Of a DNA stretch of 64,000 nucleotides, positions 8,238-16,422 are shown piece by piece (position 1 is the first letter of the stretch; every line of letters begins with the position of its first letter). Under the pieces are notes generated by a model, which saw only the letters and a list, made by a program, of their open reading frames with translations, was not told the DNA's origin and searched no databases. A program made the position numbers and the translations under genes. The stretch covers positions 186,001 through 250,000 of the forward strand of contig NZ_SLUL01000002.1 in NCBI RefSeq assembly GCF_004341205.1, in the 5' to 3' direction. Origin of the DNA: Thermolongibacillus altinsuensis (GTDB taxonomy: Bacteria > Bacillota > Bacilli > Bacillales > Anoxybacillaceae).

Positions 8238-9205
8238 TGCAACATCCGAGTATTCAAGAAAAGAATGCAAGTGCAGCTTTGAGTTTTGATGTGAAAAAAC
8301 TTGGTCCGCTCATTGGATTGATGTTGCTTTGTATCGTGTTGGCCTTTTTAAGCGATAGCTTTTTTACAGTGGACAACTGGTTAAACATTTTGCGGCAAGT
8401 ATCCATTAATGCTCTTATTGCGTTTGGGATGACATTTGTCATTTTAACCGGCGGTATTGATTTATCAGTCGGTTCTGTGTTAGCGCTCTCAAGTGCGATT
8501 GCAGCGGGTCTGATGGCCAGCGGCATGGGAGGATTTTCAGCCATCATTATTGGAATTATGGCCGGATTGGTGATGGGAGCACTTAATGGGGTGATTATTA
8601 CAAAAGGACGTGTGGCTCCGTTTATTGCAACGTTAGCAACGATGACGATTTTTCGTGGAGCGACGTTAGTATATACGGAAGGTCGGCCGATTACTGGTTT
8701 CTCTGATGACATTTTGTTTCAAATGATAGGCCGCGGTTATTTTCTTGGCATCCCGGTTCCAGTCGTTTTCATGGTTGTGATTTACGCTGTTTTGTACTTT
8801 GTTTTAAAGAAAACGACATTTGGTCGTCATACTTATGCGATTGGTGGCAATGAAGAAGCGAGTCGTTTATCAGGCATTCGCGTCGACCGATTAAAAATTT
8901 GGATTTATTCGTTAACTGGTGGATTGTCAGCGCTAGCAGGACTTATTTTAACTTCACGTTTAAACTCAGCGCAACCGACAGCGGGAACCGCTTATGAGCT
9001 AGATGCGATCGCCGCAGTTGTGCTTGGGGGAACAAGCTTATCAGGCGGTCGCGGCTGGATTTTCGGTACATTTGTTGGCGCGCTAATTATCGGTGTGTTG
9101 AACAATGGTTTGAATTTATTGAATGTATCTTCGTTTTATCAACAAGTCATTAAAGGGATTGTCATTCTTCTTGCGGTTATTTTAGATCGCCGCAAAGAAG
9201 TTTGA
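8237..9205 (+). CDS. rbsC: Ribose ABC transporter permease
   Basis: A 322-residue CUT2 permease with about eight to ten hydrophobic segments. It contains the family signature around ILTGGIDLSVGSVLALSS and GGTSLSGGRGWIFGTFVGA. It forms the membrane channel with RbsA and receives ribose from RbsB. The start overlaps the rbsA stop in TAATG, showing translational coupling. Confidence 0.95.
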   Translation: MQHPSIQEKNASAALSFDVKKLGPLIGLMLLCIVLAFLSDSFFTVDNWLNILRQVSINALIAFGMTFVILTGGIDLSVGSVLALSSAIAAGLMASGMGGFSAIIIGIMAGLVMGALNGVIITKGRVAPFIATLATMTIFRGATLVYTEGRPITGFSDDILFQMIGRGYFLGIPVPVVFMVVIYAVLYFVLKKTTFGRHTYAIGGNEEASRLSGIRVDRLKIWIYSLTGGLSALAGLILTSRLNSAQPTAGTAYELDAIAAVVLGGTSLSGGRGWIFGTFVGALIIGVLNNGLNLLNVSSFYQQVIKGIVILLAVILDRRKEV

Positions 9206-9235
9206 TAGATAAAATTTTAAAGGAGTGGGGGAGCA

Positions 9236-10177
9236 ATGAAGAAATTAGGAAGTATATTGATGGTTCTCATGTTGGGGCTTAGCGTGTTGCTAGTGGGCTG
9301 TTCGCTTGAGGGAGGTACAAAGACAACGAGTGGCGACCAAGCGAAAAAGAAAGAAGGAGATATGAAAATTGGCTTATCGATTTCAACGTTAAACAACCCG
9401 TTTTTCGTAACGTTGAAAGAAGGAGCTGAAAAAGCAGCGAAGGAAGCAAATGTAGAATTAACCGTAGTCGACGCACAAAACGATTCTGCAAAACAAATTA
9501 GCGATATTGAAGATTTAATTCAGCAGGGTGTTGATCTGATTTTAGTGAACCCAACGGATTCGAGCGCAATCACAGCAGCCATTGAATCTGCTAATCAGGC
9601 AAATATTCCAGTCATCACAGTGGACCGCAGTGCAGATGGCGGCAAAGTCGTTGCTCATATTGCTTCTGATAACGTAGCCGGCGGTAAAATGGCAGGTGAA
9701 TTCTTAATTGAAAAATTAAAGGATGGCGGAAATATCGTTGAATTAGAAGGAATTCCTGGCTCATCTGCGGCACGTGAGCGCGGTGAAGGATTCCATCAAG
9801 TGATTGACAAGGCAAGCAATCTAAAAGTCGTTGCAAAACAAGCAGCTGATTTTGACCGTGCCAAAGGGTTATCGGTCATGGAAAACATTTTGCAAAGCCA
9901 AAGCGATATTCAGGCTGTGTTCGCACATAACGACGAAATGGCGTTAGGCGCCTTAGAAGCTCTTGAAGCTCGCGGCATGAAAGATGTGATTGTTGTAGGA
10001 TTCGATGCTACAGAGGATGCGGTAAAAGCGGTAAAAGAGGGGAAAATGGCGGCGACAGTAGCCCAAAAACCTGAAATGATCGGTGAAATGGCTGTGGAAA
10101 CAGCGTTAAAAGTATTAAATGGCGAAAAAGTGGATTCATTTATCCCTGTGCCACTAGAGTTAGTGAAAGGGAACTGA
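9236..10177 (+). CDS. rbsB: Ribose-binding lipoprotein
   Basis: A 313-residue solute-binding protein. A 21-residue signal ends in the lipobox LLVGC, so Cys22 should be lipidated and hold the protein on the outer membrane face. The mature part is a type I periplasmic-binding fold ([42 protein letters not shown]), the fold also used by the RbsR sensor domain. It is last in the rbs operon, preceded by AAAGGAGTGGGGGAGC and followed by a strong terminator. Confidence 0.95.
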   Translation: MKKLGSILMVLMLGLSVLLVGCSLEGGTKTTSGDQAKKKEGDMKIGLSISTLNNPFFVTLKEGAEKAAKEANVELTVVDAQNDSAKQISDIEDLIQQGVDLILVNPTDSSAITAAIESANQANIPVITVDRSADGGKVVAHIASDNVAGGKMAGEFLIEKLKDGGNIVELEGIPGSSAARERGEGFHQVIDKASNLKVVAKQAADFDRAKGLSVMENILQSQSDIQAVFAHNDEMALGALEALEARGMKDVIVVGFDATEDAVKAVKEGKMAATVAQKPEMIGEMAVETALKVLNGEKVDSFIPVPLELVKGN

Positions 10178-10207
10178 TCGATACACGAGAACTATTTGTC
10201 AAAGAAA

Positions 10208-10246
10208 GAAGAGAGAGGGGAGTGGGATTCCCTCTCTCTTCTTTTT
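10208..10246 (+). terminator. Terminator of the rbs operon
   Basis: GAAGAGAGAGGG (10208-10219) pairs perfectly with CCCTCTCTCTTC (10230-10241) and is followed by five T. Confidence 0.9.
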
Positions 10247-10257
10247 GTTAGAAAATT

Positions 10258-10745
10258 TTGTTTTTGACCTTGATTTTCTCTGGACAAGATTATTCTGAAA
10301 TTCCTCCAACGATCATGATTACCATCCTTCATTATCCGTTATTCTCTCAGGAAACCGATCGCTTCCACGCCGTGTTTCATTTACGCGAAGACCATGAACA
10401 TTTTATTTGGAGCCCGCATATTGAATTTCATGCGATTGATTTATCACAATTTATGGTAAAATGAAAGAAATAAAGATGGAAGATGAAGGCAAATTAACCA
10501 GCGGAATTACTTTGGCTCATGATGTTAATGGCAAAAATAAATCAGCTTACGAAATGCGTCTTAAGTTTTTGCGAGATCAACTTTCCAACCTTCGCAGTGA
10601 GCGGCGAGCAGGGCTAGAAGAAGGATTGAAGAAAGGTCGGGAGGAAGAGCGAAAGAAAATCCTTTGCAATATGGCAGCAAAAGGGATGAAGATCATGGAC
10701 ATTGTAGGACTGACAGAAGAAGTTCAAAAACTGTTGGAAGAGTAA
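10258..10745 (+). pseudogene. Relic of an Rpn-family (PD-(D/E)XK) nuclease
   Basis: Two short frames that overlap at ATGA (10461) together resemble the middle and C-terminal parts of Rpn/TIGR01784 recombination-promoting nucleases. The first holds HAVFHLREDHEHF and HIEFHAIDLSQFMVK. The second holds YEMRLKFLRDQLSNLRSER and the characteristic Lys/Glu-rich GLEEGLKKGREEERKKI tail. The N-terminal catalytic domain and the segment normally joining the parts are missing, and the frame shifts between them. This is most likely a decayed gene. The second frame (10461-10745, 94 residues) has a usable ATG and could still be translated. Confidence 0.6.
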
Positions 10746-10758
10746 GGGAGTGATGGTT

Positions 10759-11235
10759 GTGATCAAGATCGTGAATGGAGACATTACCAAACTTCAAGAT
10801 GTTTCATACATTTGTAACGCCGCAAACGGAATCGGTCCGATGGGGGGAGGTGTAGCGGCTGCGATTCGAAGAGCCGGCGGCAAAGAAATTGAAACAGAAG
10901 CGATCAAGGTTTGTAAGGAACAAAATCCGATGCCAGGCGACCTGTATGTCACCCATGCGGGAACCCTTCCTTATGAAGGCATCATTCATTTGGTGACGAT
11001 GAAAGAACCGGCGGGGACGACATCGTATGACATTGTCAAAACATGTTTGCAAAATTTAGTCGCTTACTGTCAAGAGCATGGAATTCAAAAGGTTGCGCTT
11101 CCGGCTTTAGGAACAGGGGTAGGAAAATTGGATAAAGCAAAAGTCGCTGCCATTTTCAAAGAAGTTCTGGAACCGGTGAAAGACATTGAATTTATCGTGG
11201 TTGATATCGACCAAGAGTTTATACAAAGTTTTTAA
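10759..11235 (+). CDS. Macrodomain (ADP-ribose-binding) protein
   Basis: A stand-alone macrodomain of about 158 residues. IKIVNGDITKL at the start, CNAANGIGPMGGGVAAAIRRAGG and the ALPALGTGVGKL phosphate loop are diagnostic. Such proteins bind or hydrolyse ADP-ribose derivatives, including ADP-ribosylated proteins, nucleic acids or O-acetyl-ADP-ribose; which applies here is not shown. GTG 10759 was chosen because AAGGGAG lies 8 nt upstream; GTG 10750 and ATG 10753 are alternatives. It directly follows the Rpn relic and has its own terminator. Confidence 0.88.
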   Translation: MIKIVNGDITKLQDVSYICNAANGIGPMGGGVAAAIRRAGGKEIETEAIKVCKEQNPMPGDLYVTHAGTLPYEGIIHLVTMKEPAGTTSYDIVKTCLQNLVAYCQEHGIQKVALPALGTGVGKLDKAKVAAIFKEVLEPVKDIEFIVVDIDQEFIQSF

Positions 11236-11243
11236 CATCGATG

Positions 11244-11275
11244 AAGTGGACATCGGGTGTCCACTTAAATTTTTT
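11244..11275 (+). terminator. Terminator after the macrodomain gene
   Basis: AAGTGGACA (11244-11252) and TGTCCACTT (11258-11266) form a perfect 9-bp stem with a 5-nt loop, followed by a T run at 11270-11275. Confidence 0.8.
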
Positions 11276-11582
11276 ATGTTCAATTATCTGAATATTCGTG
11301 ATATTATTGGGTAAAGGAGGTGATCAGTTAGGAGAACGATGGATATTTTTTAGTAGAATGAAATCATATGTCTTCAATTTTCTTCATTTCCTGCTTTTTT
11401 CTGCATAGAACCCTCCAATCAATGTTGTTTTGATGTTCAACGGTGAGACATTTTCCTTCAATCAGAACTTCCCAAACTGTATCAGTGATCTTTATCGCTT
11501 TCGAAAGCAAAGCCAGAATATTTGATGTTAAGTTAATAAAGAAAAATTTTTTAATGAACATTTTATTTAAGAGGTGAAGGGA
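11276..11582. other. Intergenic stretch without a convincing gene
   Basis: This AT-rich gap lies between the macrodomain terminator and the hydroxylase gene. A 65-codon frame on the minus strand (11364-11561) has plausible composition but no ribosome site and no recognisable family; it may be a relic. GAGGTGAAGGG at the right end is the ribosome site of the next gene. Confidence 0.5.
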
Positions 11583-12197
11583 ATGAAAAAGTATTTACTC
11601 GAGTTTTTCGGGTTTAAAGACATTATCGTGCTGATGATTTCGCTTGTTCTTGCGACTGCGATGGCGGTCGCATATGCGAAAGACGGGAAGACGCTTATTT
11701 TTTGGTTGTTCGGAGTAGCACTTTTTCTTATTAACGAATATTTGACTCATCGTTTTATCTTCCATATGAAACCGCCGAAACATCCTTTTTTTCTACGTTT
11801 GTTAAAACGTTTGCACTATGATCATCACGTTGATCCGGACGATTTGAAGTTGTTGTTTTTGCCCATTTGGTATAGCCTGCCGCAAATGATTATGATCAGT
11901 GCTATTGTCTTCTTCGTTTTTGGCGATCTTTCTTTTGCATTCGCCATGTATGCAGGATTAAGCAGCGGTTTATTATACTATGAATGGACGCATTTCGTTG
12001 CCCATCGGCCTATTAAACCGATTACAAGGTGGGGAAAATGGATGAAAAAGGTGCATATTTGGCACCATTTCAAAAACGAAGGCTATTGGTTCGGAGTGTC
12101 CAATCCTTCCATGGACTATTTGATGGGAACGTTTAAAGATGAAAAAGATGTTCCACGAAGCGAGAATGCAAGGAACCTATTAAAAAATATGGAATAA
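11583..12197 (+). CDS. Fatty acid hydroxylase / sterol desaturase superfamily membrane protein
   Basis: A 204-residue integral membrane di-iron enzyme. The histidine clusters of the superfamily are present in order: HRFIFH, HYDHHVDPDD, HFVAHR and HIWHHFKNE. Two N-terminal and two central hydrophobic segments hold the active site at the membrane. It should hydroxylate or desaturate a lipid or carotenoid-type substrate, which cannot be named from sequence. ATG 11583 was chosen because it follows GAGGTGAAGGGA; GTG 11574 lies inside that site. It is monocistronic by context. Confidence 0.85.
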   Translation: MKKYLLEFFGFKDIIVLMISLVLATAMAVAYAKDGKTLIFWLFGVALFLINEYLTHRFIFHMKPPKHPFFLRLLKRLHYDHHVDPDDLKLLFLPIWYSLPQMIMISAIVFFVFGDLSFAFAMYAGLSSGLLYYEWTHFVAHRPIKPITRWGKWMKKVHIWHHFKNEGYWFGVSNPSMDYLMGTFKDEKDVPRSENARNLLKNME

Positions 12198-12260
12198 TAG
12201 AAAAGCTAAGCATCAGTGATTGAGGACATTGTGGTGGGCGGCATGGAGATGGCACAGAAA

Positions 12261-12294
12261 GCCTCTTGTTGAACATTCAGAGAGAGGCGTTTTT
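12261..12294 (+). terminator. Probable terminator after the hydroxylase gene
   Basis: GCCTCT (12261-12266) pairs with AGAGGC (12283-12288), followed by GTTTTTA. The stem is short and the loop long, so it is weaker than its neighbours. Confidence 0.45.
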
Positions 12295-12361
12295 ATGGTA
12301 AGATAAAGGTTATAAATCAGATGTTTGTCACATATTGAGCGATCAAGAAAGGAAAAAGCGT

Positions 12362-12802
12362 ATGAACTCGACAAACAAACGAATTTGGTGGGGGCTTGTT
12401 TTTTTATGGTGCGGACTGATTTATTACTTCACGGAGTCCCCATTGTTTACGGGAGAACAAACAGCAAACGTCATCAAAGCGATTTTTCACTATTTCGGAA
12501 TTGAAACGAGCCGTCCGGTGAGCGACGGTTTTTTCTCATGGAATTATATCGTGCGGAAATCCGCTCATCTTTCTGTGTTTGGAACGCTTGCGTTTTTCGC
12601 ATGGAAGGCGATTCATCCTCATCGGTTTGAGTGGGTAGGAGCATGGCTGTTTGCGCTCGCATGCGCTATTTTCGATGAATGGCATCAGTCGTTTCAGCCA
12701 GGGCGAACTGCCCTTTTTTCGGACGTTGTCATTGATGCGGCGGGGGCGTTTTTAGTGCTTCTCTTTGTTTGGATGCGTGAGCGGGCAAAACGAATAACAT
12801 GA
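12362..12802 (+). CDS. VanZ-like membrane protein
   Basis: A 146-residue VanZ-family protein with about four transmembrane segments. The family pattern is visible in WGLVFLWCGLIYYFTESP, YIVRKSAHLSVFGTLAF and the DEWHQSFQPGRTALFSDVVID loop. VanZ homologues are linked to teicoplanin tolerance in one system, but most are uncharacterised. The chosen ATG follows AAGAAAGGAAAAAGCGT; the upstream TTG at 12335 has no ribosome site. It converges on the oxidoreductase gene across a shared terminator. Confidence 0.85.
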   Translation: MNSTNKRIWWGLVFLWCGLIYYFTESPLFTGEQTANVIKAIFHYFGIETSRPVSDGFFSWNYIVRKSAHLSVFGTLAFFAWKAIHPHRFEWVGAWLFALACAIFDEWHQSFQPGRTALFSDVVIDAAGAFLVLLFVWMRERAKRIT

Positions 12803-12805
12803 AAC

Positions 12806-12852
12806 AAGGGATGACTCAACATCGCTTAAAGGCAATGTTGAATCATCCCTTT
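12806..12852. terminator. Bidirectional terminator between convergent genes
   Basis: The arm at 12806-12822 pairs with 12835-12851 with a single mismatch. A-rich and T-rich flanks allow use from both strands. It sits between the stops of the VanZ-like and oxidoreductase genes. Confidence 0.8.
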
Positions 12853-13835
12853 TATCGATCGGCTGGAAAGAGAATCCCCGTCTGTTTCCGTGCTTGTTCG
12901 ATGATTTCGATCGTTGTGAGCGAATGAGCATGCGAATTGATGGCTGACTCTCGTTTTCCGTTTTGAATGAGTTCGATGAATTCTTTTGCTTCGTAATACA
13001 TTGGATGATGGGTTTGCGCTTCGGTAATGTCTTCCGTTCGACCGTCGCGATAGCGGATTTCAACTTTTTGCGGCGTATGAATCGCATCAATGATGATGCT
13101 TCCCTCTTCTCCTTGAATTTCTGAAGGGATGTATGAATTTGTGATTTTTGAGTACATGATGACCGCATCCATTTCGCCATAGTCAAGAACGATGCTTCCT
13201 TCGCCGTCGACGCCCGATTCCAACAAGACGCTATTGGCTTTAAGAGATTTTGGTTTTCCGAATAAAACGACCATCGGATACAAGCAGTAAACGCCAAGGT
13301 CCATTAAGGAACCGCTTGAAAAAGTAGGGTTGAAGGCATTTAAGACGATGCCTTGCTTGTATGCATCATAGCGCGATGAATATTGGCAATAGCTTGCGAA
13401 ATAACGCCGGATTTTTCCGATTTTATGCAGATGTTTGCGAATCGCTTGGAAGTTTGGCAACAGCGTCGTTTTCATCGCTTCCATTAAGACGACATTGTTT
13501 TTTCGGGCTGCTTCGATCATCGCTTGCACTTCTTTTGTATTGGAAGCCATCGGCTTTTCGCATAAGACGTGCTTGCCGTGATTCATAAGCAAAATGGCCT
13601 GTTCAGCATGTAAAGAGTTCGGGCTGGCGATGTAAACCGCATCAATTTCCTCGCATTTGGCCATCTCTTCTAAACTTGTAAAGGTGAGCGGAGCGCCGAC
13701 TTTCGCCGCAAATTCTTTCGCTTTTTCTTCGGTTCGCGAATAGACGGCTCTTAAGGCAAAGCCAGGTACTTCTTTCGCTGCTTTAATAAACTCCTCGGTA
13801 ATCCAGTTCGTTCCGATTGTGGCGAATCGAATCAT
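12852..13835 (-). CDS. Gfo/Idh/MocA-family oxidoreductase
   Basis: A 327-residue NAD(P)-dependent dehydrogenase. The N-terminal Rossmann fold starts RFATIGTNWITEEFIKAA. The family signature CEKPMASN provides the catalytic Lys near residue 94, and a C-terminal alpha/beta domain (about 125-327) holds SGSLMDLGVYCLYP. The likely substrate is a sugar or polyol derivative; none can be assigned. ATG follows AAAGGAGAGAGCACC on the minus strand. A 39-nt gap separates it from the upstream pRiA4b-type gene, so the two may be cotranscribed. Confidence 0.88.
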   Translation of the reverse strand: MIRFATIGTNWITEEFIKAAKEVPGFALRAVYSRTEEKAKEFAAKVGAPLTFTSLEEMAKCEEIDAVYIASPNSLHAEQAILLMNHGKHVLCEKPMASNTKEVQAMIEAARKNNVVLMEAMKTTLLPNFQAIRKHLHKIGKIRRYFASYCQYSSRYDAYKQGIVLNAFNPTFSSGSLMDLGVYCLYPMVVLFGKPKSLKANSVLLESGVDGEGSIVLDYGEMDAVIMYSKITNSYIPSEIQGEEGSIIIDAIHTPQKVEIRYRDGRTEDITEAQTHHPMYYEAKEFIELIQNGKRESAINSHAHSLTTIEIIEQARKQTGILFPADR

Positions 13836-13874
13836 GGTGCTCTCTCCTTTTCAGTCGAAATGAGTTGTTTTCGA

Positions 13875-14615
13875 TTAACGGAATGTGATCGATTTCAATA
13901 TCTCGTTTGTTTCCTCAAGGTCAAAGTATTCAGGATCAAACTCTCCGCCGTACCATTCGATCAATTCATTTCGCTCCTCATCGTTTGGATCGTTTCTTTC
14001 TAGCGTTTCAATCATCCGCATGTATCCATGTACACCGCCGATATCTTCAGGCGGGCAGGCTCGTTTTCCTTTTAAGCAAATCGGATGAGGGAAAGGTTCT
14101 GTTGTTTCCTCGATTTTTTCTAGGGTAATGGCGTGAACCCAATGATCGCCAAAGTCGTACGTATACGTGAATGTTTGTCCTTCTTCTGTCAAAAGTTGTT
14201 CCAGTTTTACTTTGCGGGCATGATATCTTTCTTGCCATCTGCCATAAGGAAGTTCATACTCCTCATCTGGGACATCGATCAAAATATTGTCGACTTCGAA
14301 CTCATACAAATGGTAATCCATCCAGCCCATGGCGGCTTGAATGACTTTGTGAAATTGGGCAAAGGTGATATGGCTTGGAACAACGACGCGGCGCCAAATC
14401 GGCGGGCGAATGTCTTTTAAGGCAATTTTAAATTGATATAACGTTTTCTTCTTTTGTCCGCGTTTGGTTTTCTTTTTTTCAGCAATGATGCTAGCTAAGT
14501 AGTCTTTGTTGACGATTTCGTCCAATGGCTGTTTGTACTCTGCCGGCAACTGTTTGTAGGCGTTTGATTGCTGAATGGCTTCTACGATATGGGTTAACAA
14601 CTCGTCCGTTTTCAA
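13875..14615 (-). CDS. Plasmid pRiA4b ORF-3-like protein
   Basis: A protein of about 246 residues. The core from residue 55 on (YQFKIALKDIRPPIWRRVVV, FHKVIQAAMGWMDYHLYEF, YTYDFGDHWVHAI, CPPEDIGGVHGY) matches the pRiA4b ORF-3/TnpR-like family seen on plasmids, IS1096-type elements and chromosomes. TTG 14615 has GGAGGAG six bases upstream; TTG 14630 would overlap that site. No transposase or mobile boundary is visible. Biochemical function is not established. Confidence 0.85.
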   Translation of the reverse strand: MKTDELLTHIVEAIQQSNAYKQLPAEYKQPLDEIVNKDYLASIIAEKKKTKRGQKKKTLYQFKIALKDIRPPIWRRVVVPSHITFAQFHKVIQAAMGWMDYHLYEFEVDNILIDVPDEEYELPYGRWQERYHARKVKLEQLLTEEGQTFTYTYDFGDHWVHAITLEKIEETTEPFPHPICLKGKRACPPEDIGGVHGYMRMIETLERNDPNDEERNELIEWYGGEFDPEYFDLEETNEILKSITFR

Positions 14616-14852
14616 CGTGAACTCCTCCAATAGATTTGAGGTTTAGCTTTATTATACATGGAATCACTAGTTTTTTCCATGATCGGAGGGGTGGTTTTGG
14701 TAGGCTACAAGCAGGAGTGTATAATCGTTTCTCTTTAATATTAATTGGTGAGGAAAGTAGTCATTAACATACTTTTTGCCACATATTCCGGTACAAGATT
14801 TGTATGATGATCCGAATCTTTATGCGTTACTATAAAGTTAGATATATATGAT

Positions 14853-15055
14853 AAGCTTAATTTTCCGACATAAACAAGCTTTTCTGCCACTTCCCCGAAC
14901 GAAAACGCCATCAGACAAATGAATTTGTCTGTCATGCGTTTTACGTTCGGAATCGGCATGCTTCTAGCATGCCGGGGCGGCAAGATTTTTCTTGCCGCCT
15001 ATGGCAGAAAAGCGGTCTTCTATTCATGATGAGATATGTCGGAAACTCAACTTGA
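14853..15055. repeat. Multi-hairpin structured element (cloverleaf-like)
   Basis: Nested inverted repeats span about 200 nt. The outer arm TTTCCGACATA (14862-14872) pairs with 15035-15045 and extends imperfectly outward. The second arm GCTTTTCTGCCA (14878-14889) pairs exactly with 15002-15013. Three hairpins lie inside: 14895-14950 (imperfect, ends CCGAACG/CGTTCGG, centre CAGACAAAT/ATTTGTCTG), 14954-14974 (CGGCATGC/GCATGCCG) and 14976-14999 (GGCGGCAAGA/TCTTGCCGCC). This could be a MITE-like element or a structured RNA. No coding sense is seen. Confidence 0.75.
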
Positions 15056-15095
15056 ATCTACATAGATGAGAGGGTTTACAAAAAAATACACCGAG

Positions 15096-15194
15096 GGGGA
15101 GAATGAGTTAACAGCCGGAGATATTCGTAATGCCGATGGAATTATTATTGAAGCTGGCAAACAAGTAGACAATCGGCCATTAGCGATGATTTAG
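15096..15194 (+). pseudogene. Relic of a fructose-type PTS EIIB domain
   Basis: The 32-codon fragment reads GENELTAGDIRNADGI then IIEAGKQVDN, close to the GIENELT..DI..AD.VI.A.DK.VD pattern of fructose/mannitol-family EIIB domains. The upstream catalytic-Cys part and all downstream domains are absent and the frame stops at 15192-15194. Together with the ManA relic and the intact fructokinase it points to a decayed sugar-uptake operon. Confidence 0.55.
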
Positions 15195-15211
15195 AAGAAA
15201 TCGACCATATA

Positions 15212-15358
15212 GAAGAGGAATTTACATTTGAGCACACGAAATATTTTCTGTTAGTGAGCGTTCTTTCTGGCGAAGGGGAGTTTTGTACGGAGAACGCTTC
15301 GTAAGATCATTTGATTGTTCCTCATCAATTCGGATGCTTTACGGTAAAAAAGTATTGC
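15212..15358 (+). pseudogene. Relic of the C-terminal end of mannose-6-phosphate isomerase
   Basis: The frame EEFTFEHTKYFLLVSVLSGE is followed by a stop at 15300-15302, and the match resumes in another frame with DHLIVPHQFGCFTVKK. This is the cupin end of ManA (typically SVI.G.G..., GDHFILP...F.I). Only about 45 codons with one frameshift remain. It ends just before the fructokinase start. Confidence 0.6.
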
Positions 15359-15391
15359 CTAAAAACCGATCGTGGAAATGGGGTGATTTCA

Positions 15392-16267
15392 TTGTATTTA
15401 GGTGCAATTGAAGCAGGCGGTACGAAGTTTGTATGTGCTGTGGGCGGAGAGAACGGTGAAGTGTATGAGCGAGTGACTTTCGCGACAAAAAATCCAAGCG
15501 AAACAATGGAAGAAGTGGTTCAATTTTTTAAATCGCACAAGTTAAAAGCAATTGGGATCGGTTCGTTCGGCCCGGTCGATTTGGATCGAACAAGTCCAAC
15601 GTATGGTTATATCACAAGTACGCCGAAGCTGAATTGGTCCAACTTTCCTTTTGTTGAAGAAATCAAAAAACATTTTAATGTCCCGATTGGATTTGATACC
15701 GATGTAAATGCTGCGGCTTTAGGAGAATTATTGTGGGGAGCAGCAAAAGGAGAAACTGGTTGCATTTATATGACAGTCGGAACAGGAATCGGTGTTGGGG
15801 CTGTTATTGAAGGCGAACTGTTGCATGGGTTATCTCATCCGGAAATGGGGCATATTTTGATTCGCCGCCATCCAGATGATCCGTTTGCCGGAAGCTGCCC
15901 TTTTCATCAAGATTGTTTAGAAGGGTTGGCATCAGGTCCTGCCATTGAAAAACGCTGGGGGAAAAAGGGGGCAGAGCTGGCGGATCGTCCGGAGGTTTGG
16001 GAGTTAGAAGCTTTTTATTTAGCTCAAGCGGTTGCGAATTATATTTTAATTTTGTCGCCTCGAAAGGTGATTTTAGGGGGCGGTGTGATGAAACAGCCTC
16101 AACTTTTGCCGCTTGTCCGTCAAAAGGTAGTCCATTTACTCAATGGGTACGTGCAGCACGAAGCGATTTTACATCGCATCGATGAATATATCGTTTCTCC
16201 TGGATTGGGAGACAATGCGGGAATTTGCGGTGCCCTTGCTTTAGCGAAACGAGCGATGGAACAGTAA
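15392..16267 (+). CDS. ROK-family fructokinase
   Basis: A 291-residue sugar kinase of the ROK family, similar to Bacillus fructokinases (GmuE/YdhR type). YLGAIEAGGTKFVCAVG is the N-terminal ATP loop. The TVGTGIGVGAV motif, catalytic Asp in GFDTDVNAAALGE and zinc-binding HPEMGHI, CPFHQDC and LEGLASGPA are intact. It should phosphorylate fructose. TTG 15392 was chosen because GGGGTGA precedes it and family proteins begin there; the longer frame from 15311 runs through the ManA relic. It is the only survivor of a probable PTS-manA-kinase operon. Confidence 0.88.
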   Translation: MYLGAIEAGGTKFVCAVGGENGEVYERVTFATKNPSETMEEVVQFFKSHKLKAIGIGSFGPVDLDRTSPTYGYITSTPKLNWSNFPFVEEIKKHFNVPIGFDTDVNAAALGELLWGAAKGETGCIYMTVGTGIGVGAVIEGELLHGLSHPEMGHILIRRHPDDPFAGSCPFHQDCLEGLASGPAIEKRWGKKGAELADRPEVWELEAFYLAQAVANYILILSPRKVILGGGVMKQPQLLPLVRQKVVHLLNGYVQHEAILHRIDEYIVSPGLGDNAGICGALALAKRAMEQ

Positions 16268-16316
16268 AATATAAAATAGAGGCTGACTCAACAAGTGATC
16301 AAAGGGACAAAAATGA

Positions 16317-16350
16317 AAAGGGAGCAGCGTGCGCTCCCTTTATCGTTTTT
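16317..16350 (+). terminator. Terminator after the fructokinase gene
   Basis: AAAGGGAGC (16317-16325) pairs exactly with GCTCCCTTT (16333-16341); a TATCGTTTTT tail follows. Confidence 0.65.
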
Positions 16351-16422
16351 CTATTGCTTTTTTCAACAAGGCACTGCGTTTCTTGTTCATACGCTTTGTG
16401 AAATTCTTTCGCGTAGCTTGAG

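Noticed and set aside
8254-8712. 152-codon minus-strand frame opposite rbsC
   Set aside because: It is an antisense shadow of a well-conserved permease gene, with no ribosome site.
11364-11561. 65-codon frame on the minus strand
   Set aside because: Composition is plausible, but there is no ribosome site and no recognisable family; kept only as a remark in the intergenic entry.
12752-13297. Long minus-strand frame overlapping the oxidoreductase gene
   Set aside because: It is an out-of-frame shadow of a clearly recognised Gfo/Idh/MocA gene.
14741-14983. 80-codon frame on the minus strand
   Set aside because: It runs through the arms of the multi-hairpin element, has no ribosome site and shows no family features.
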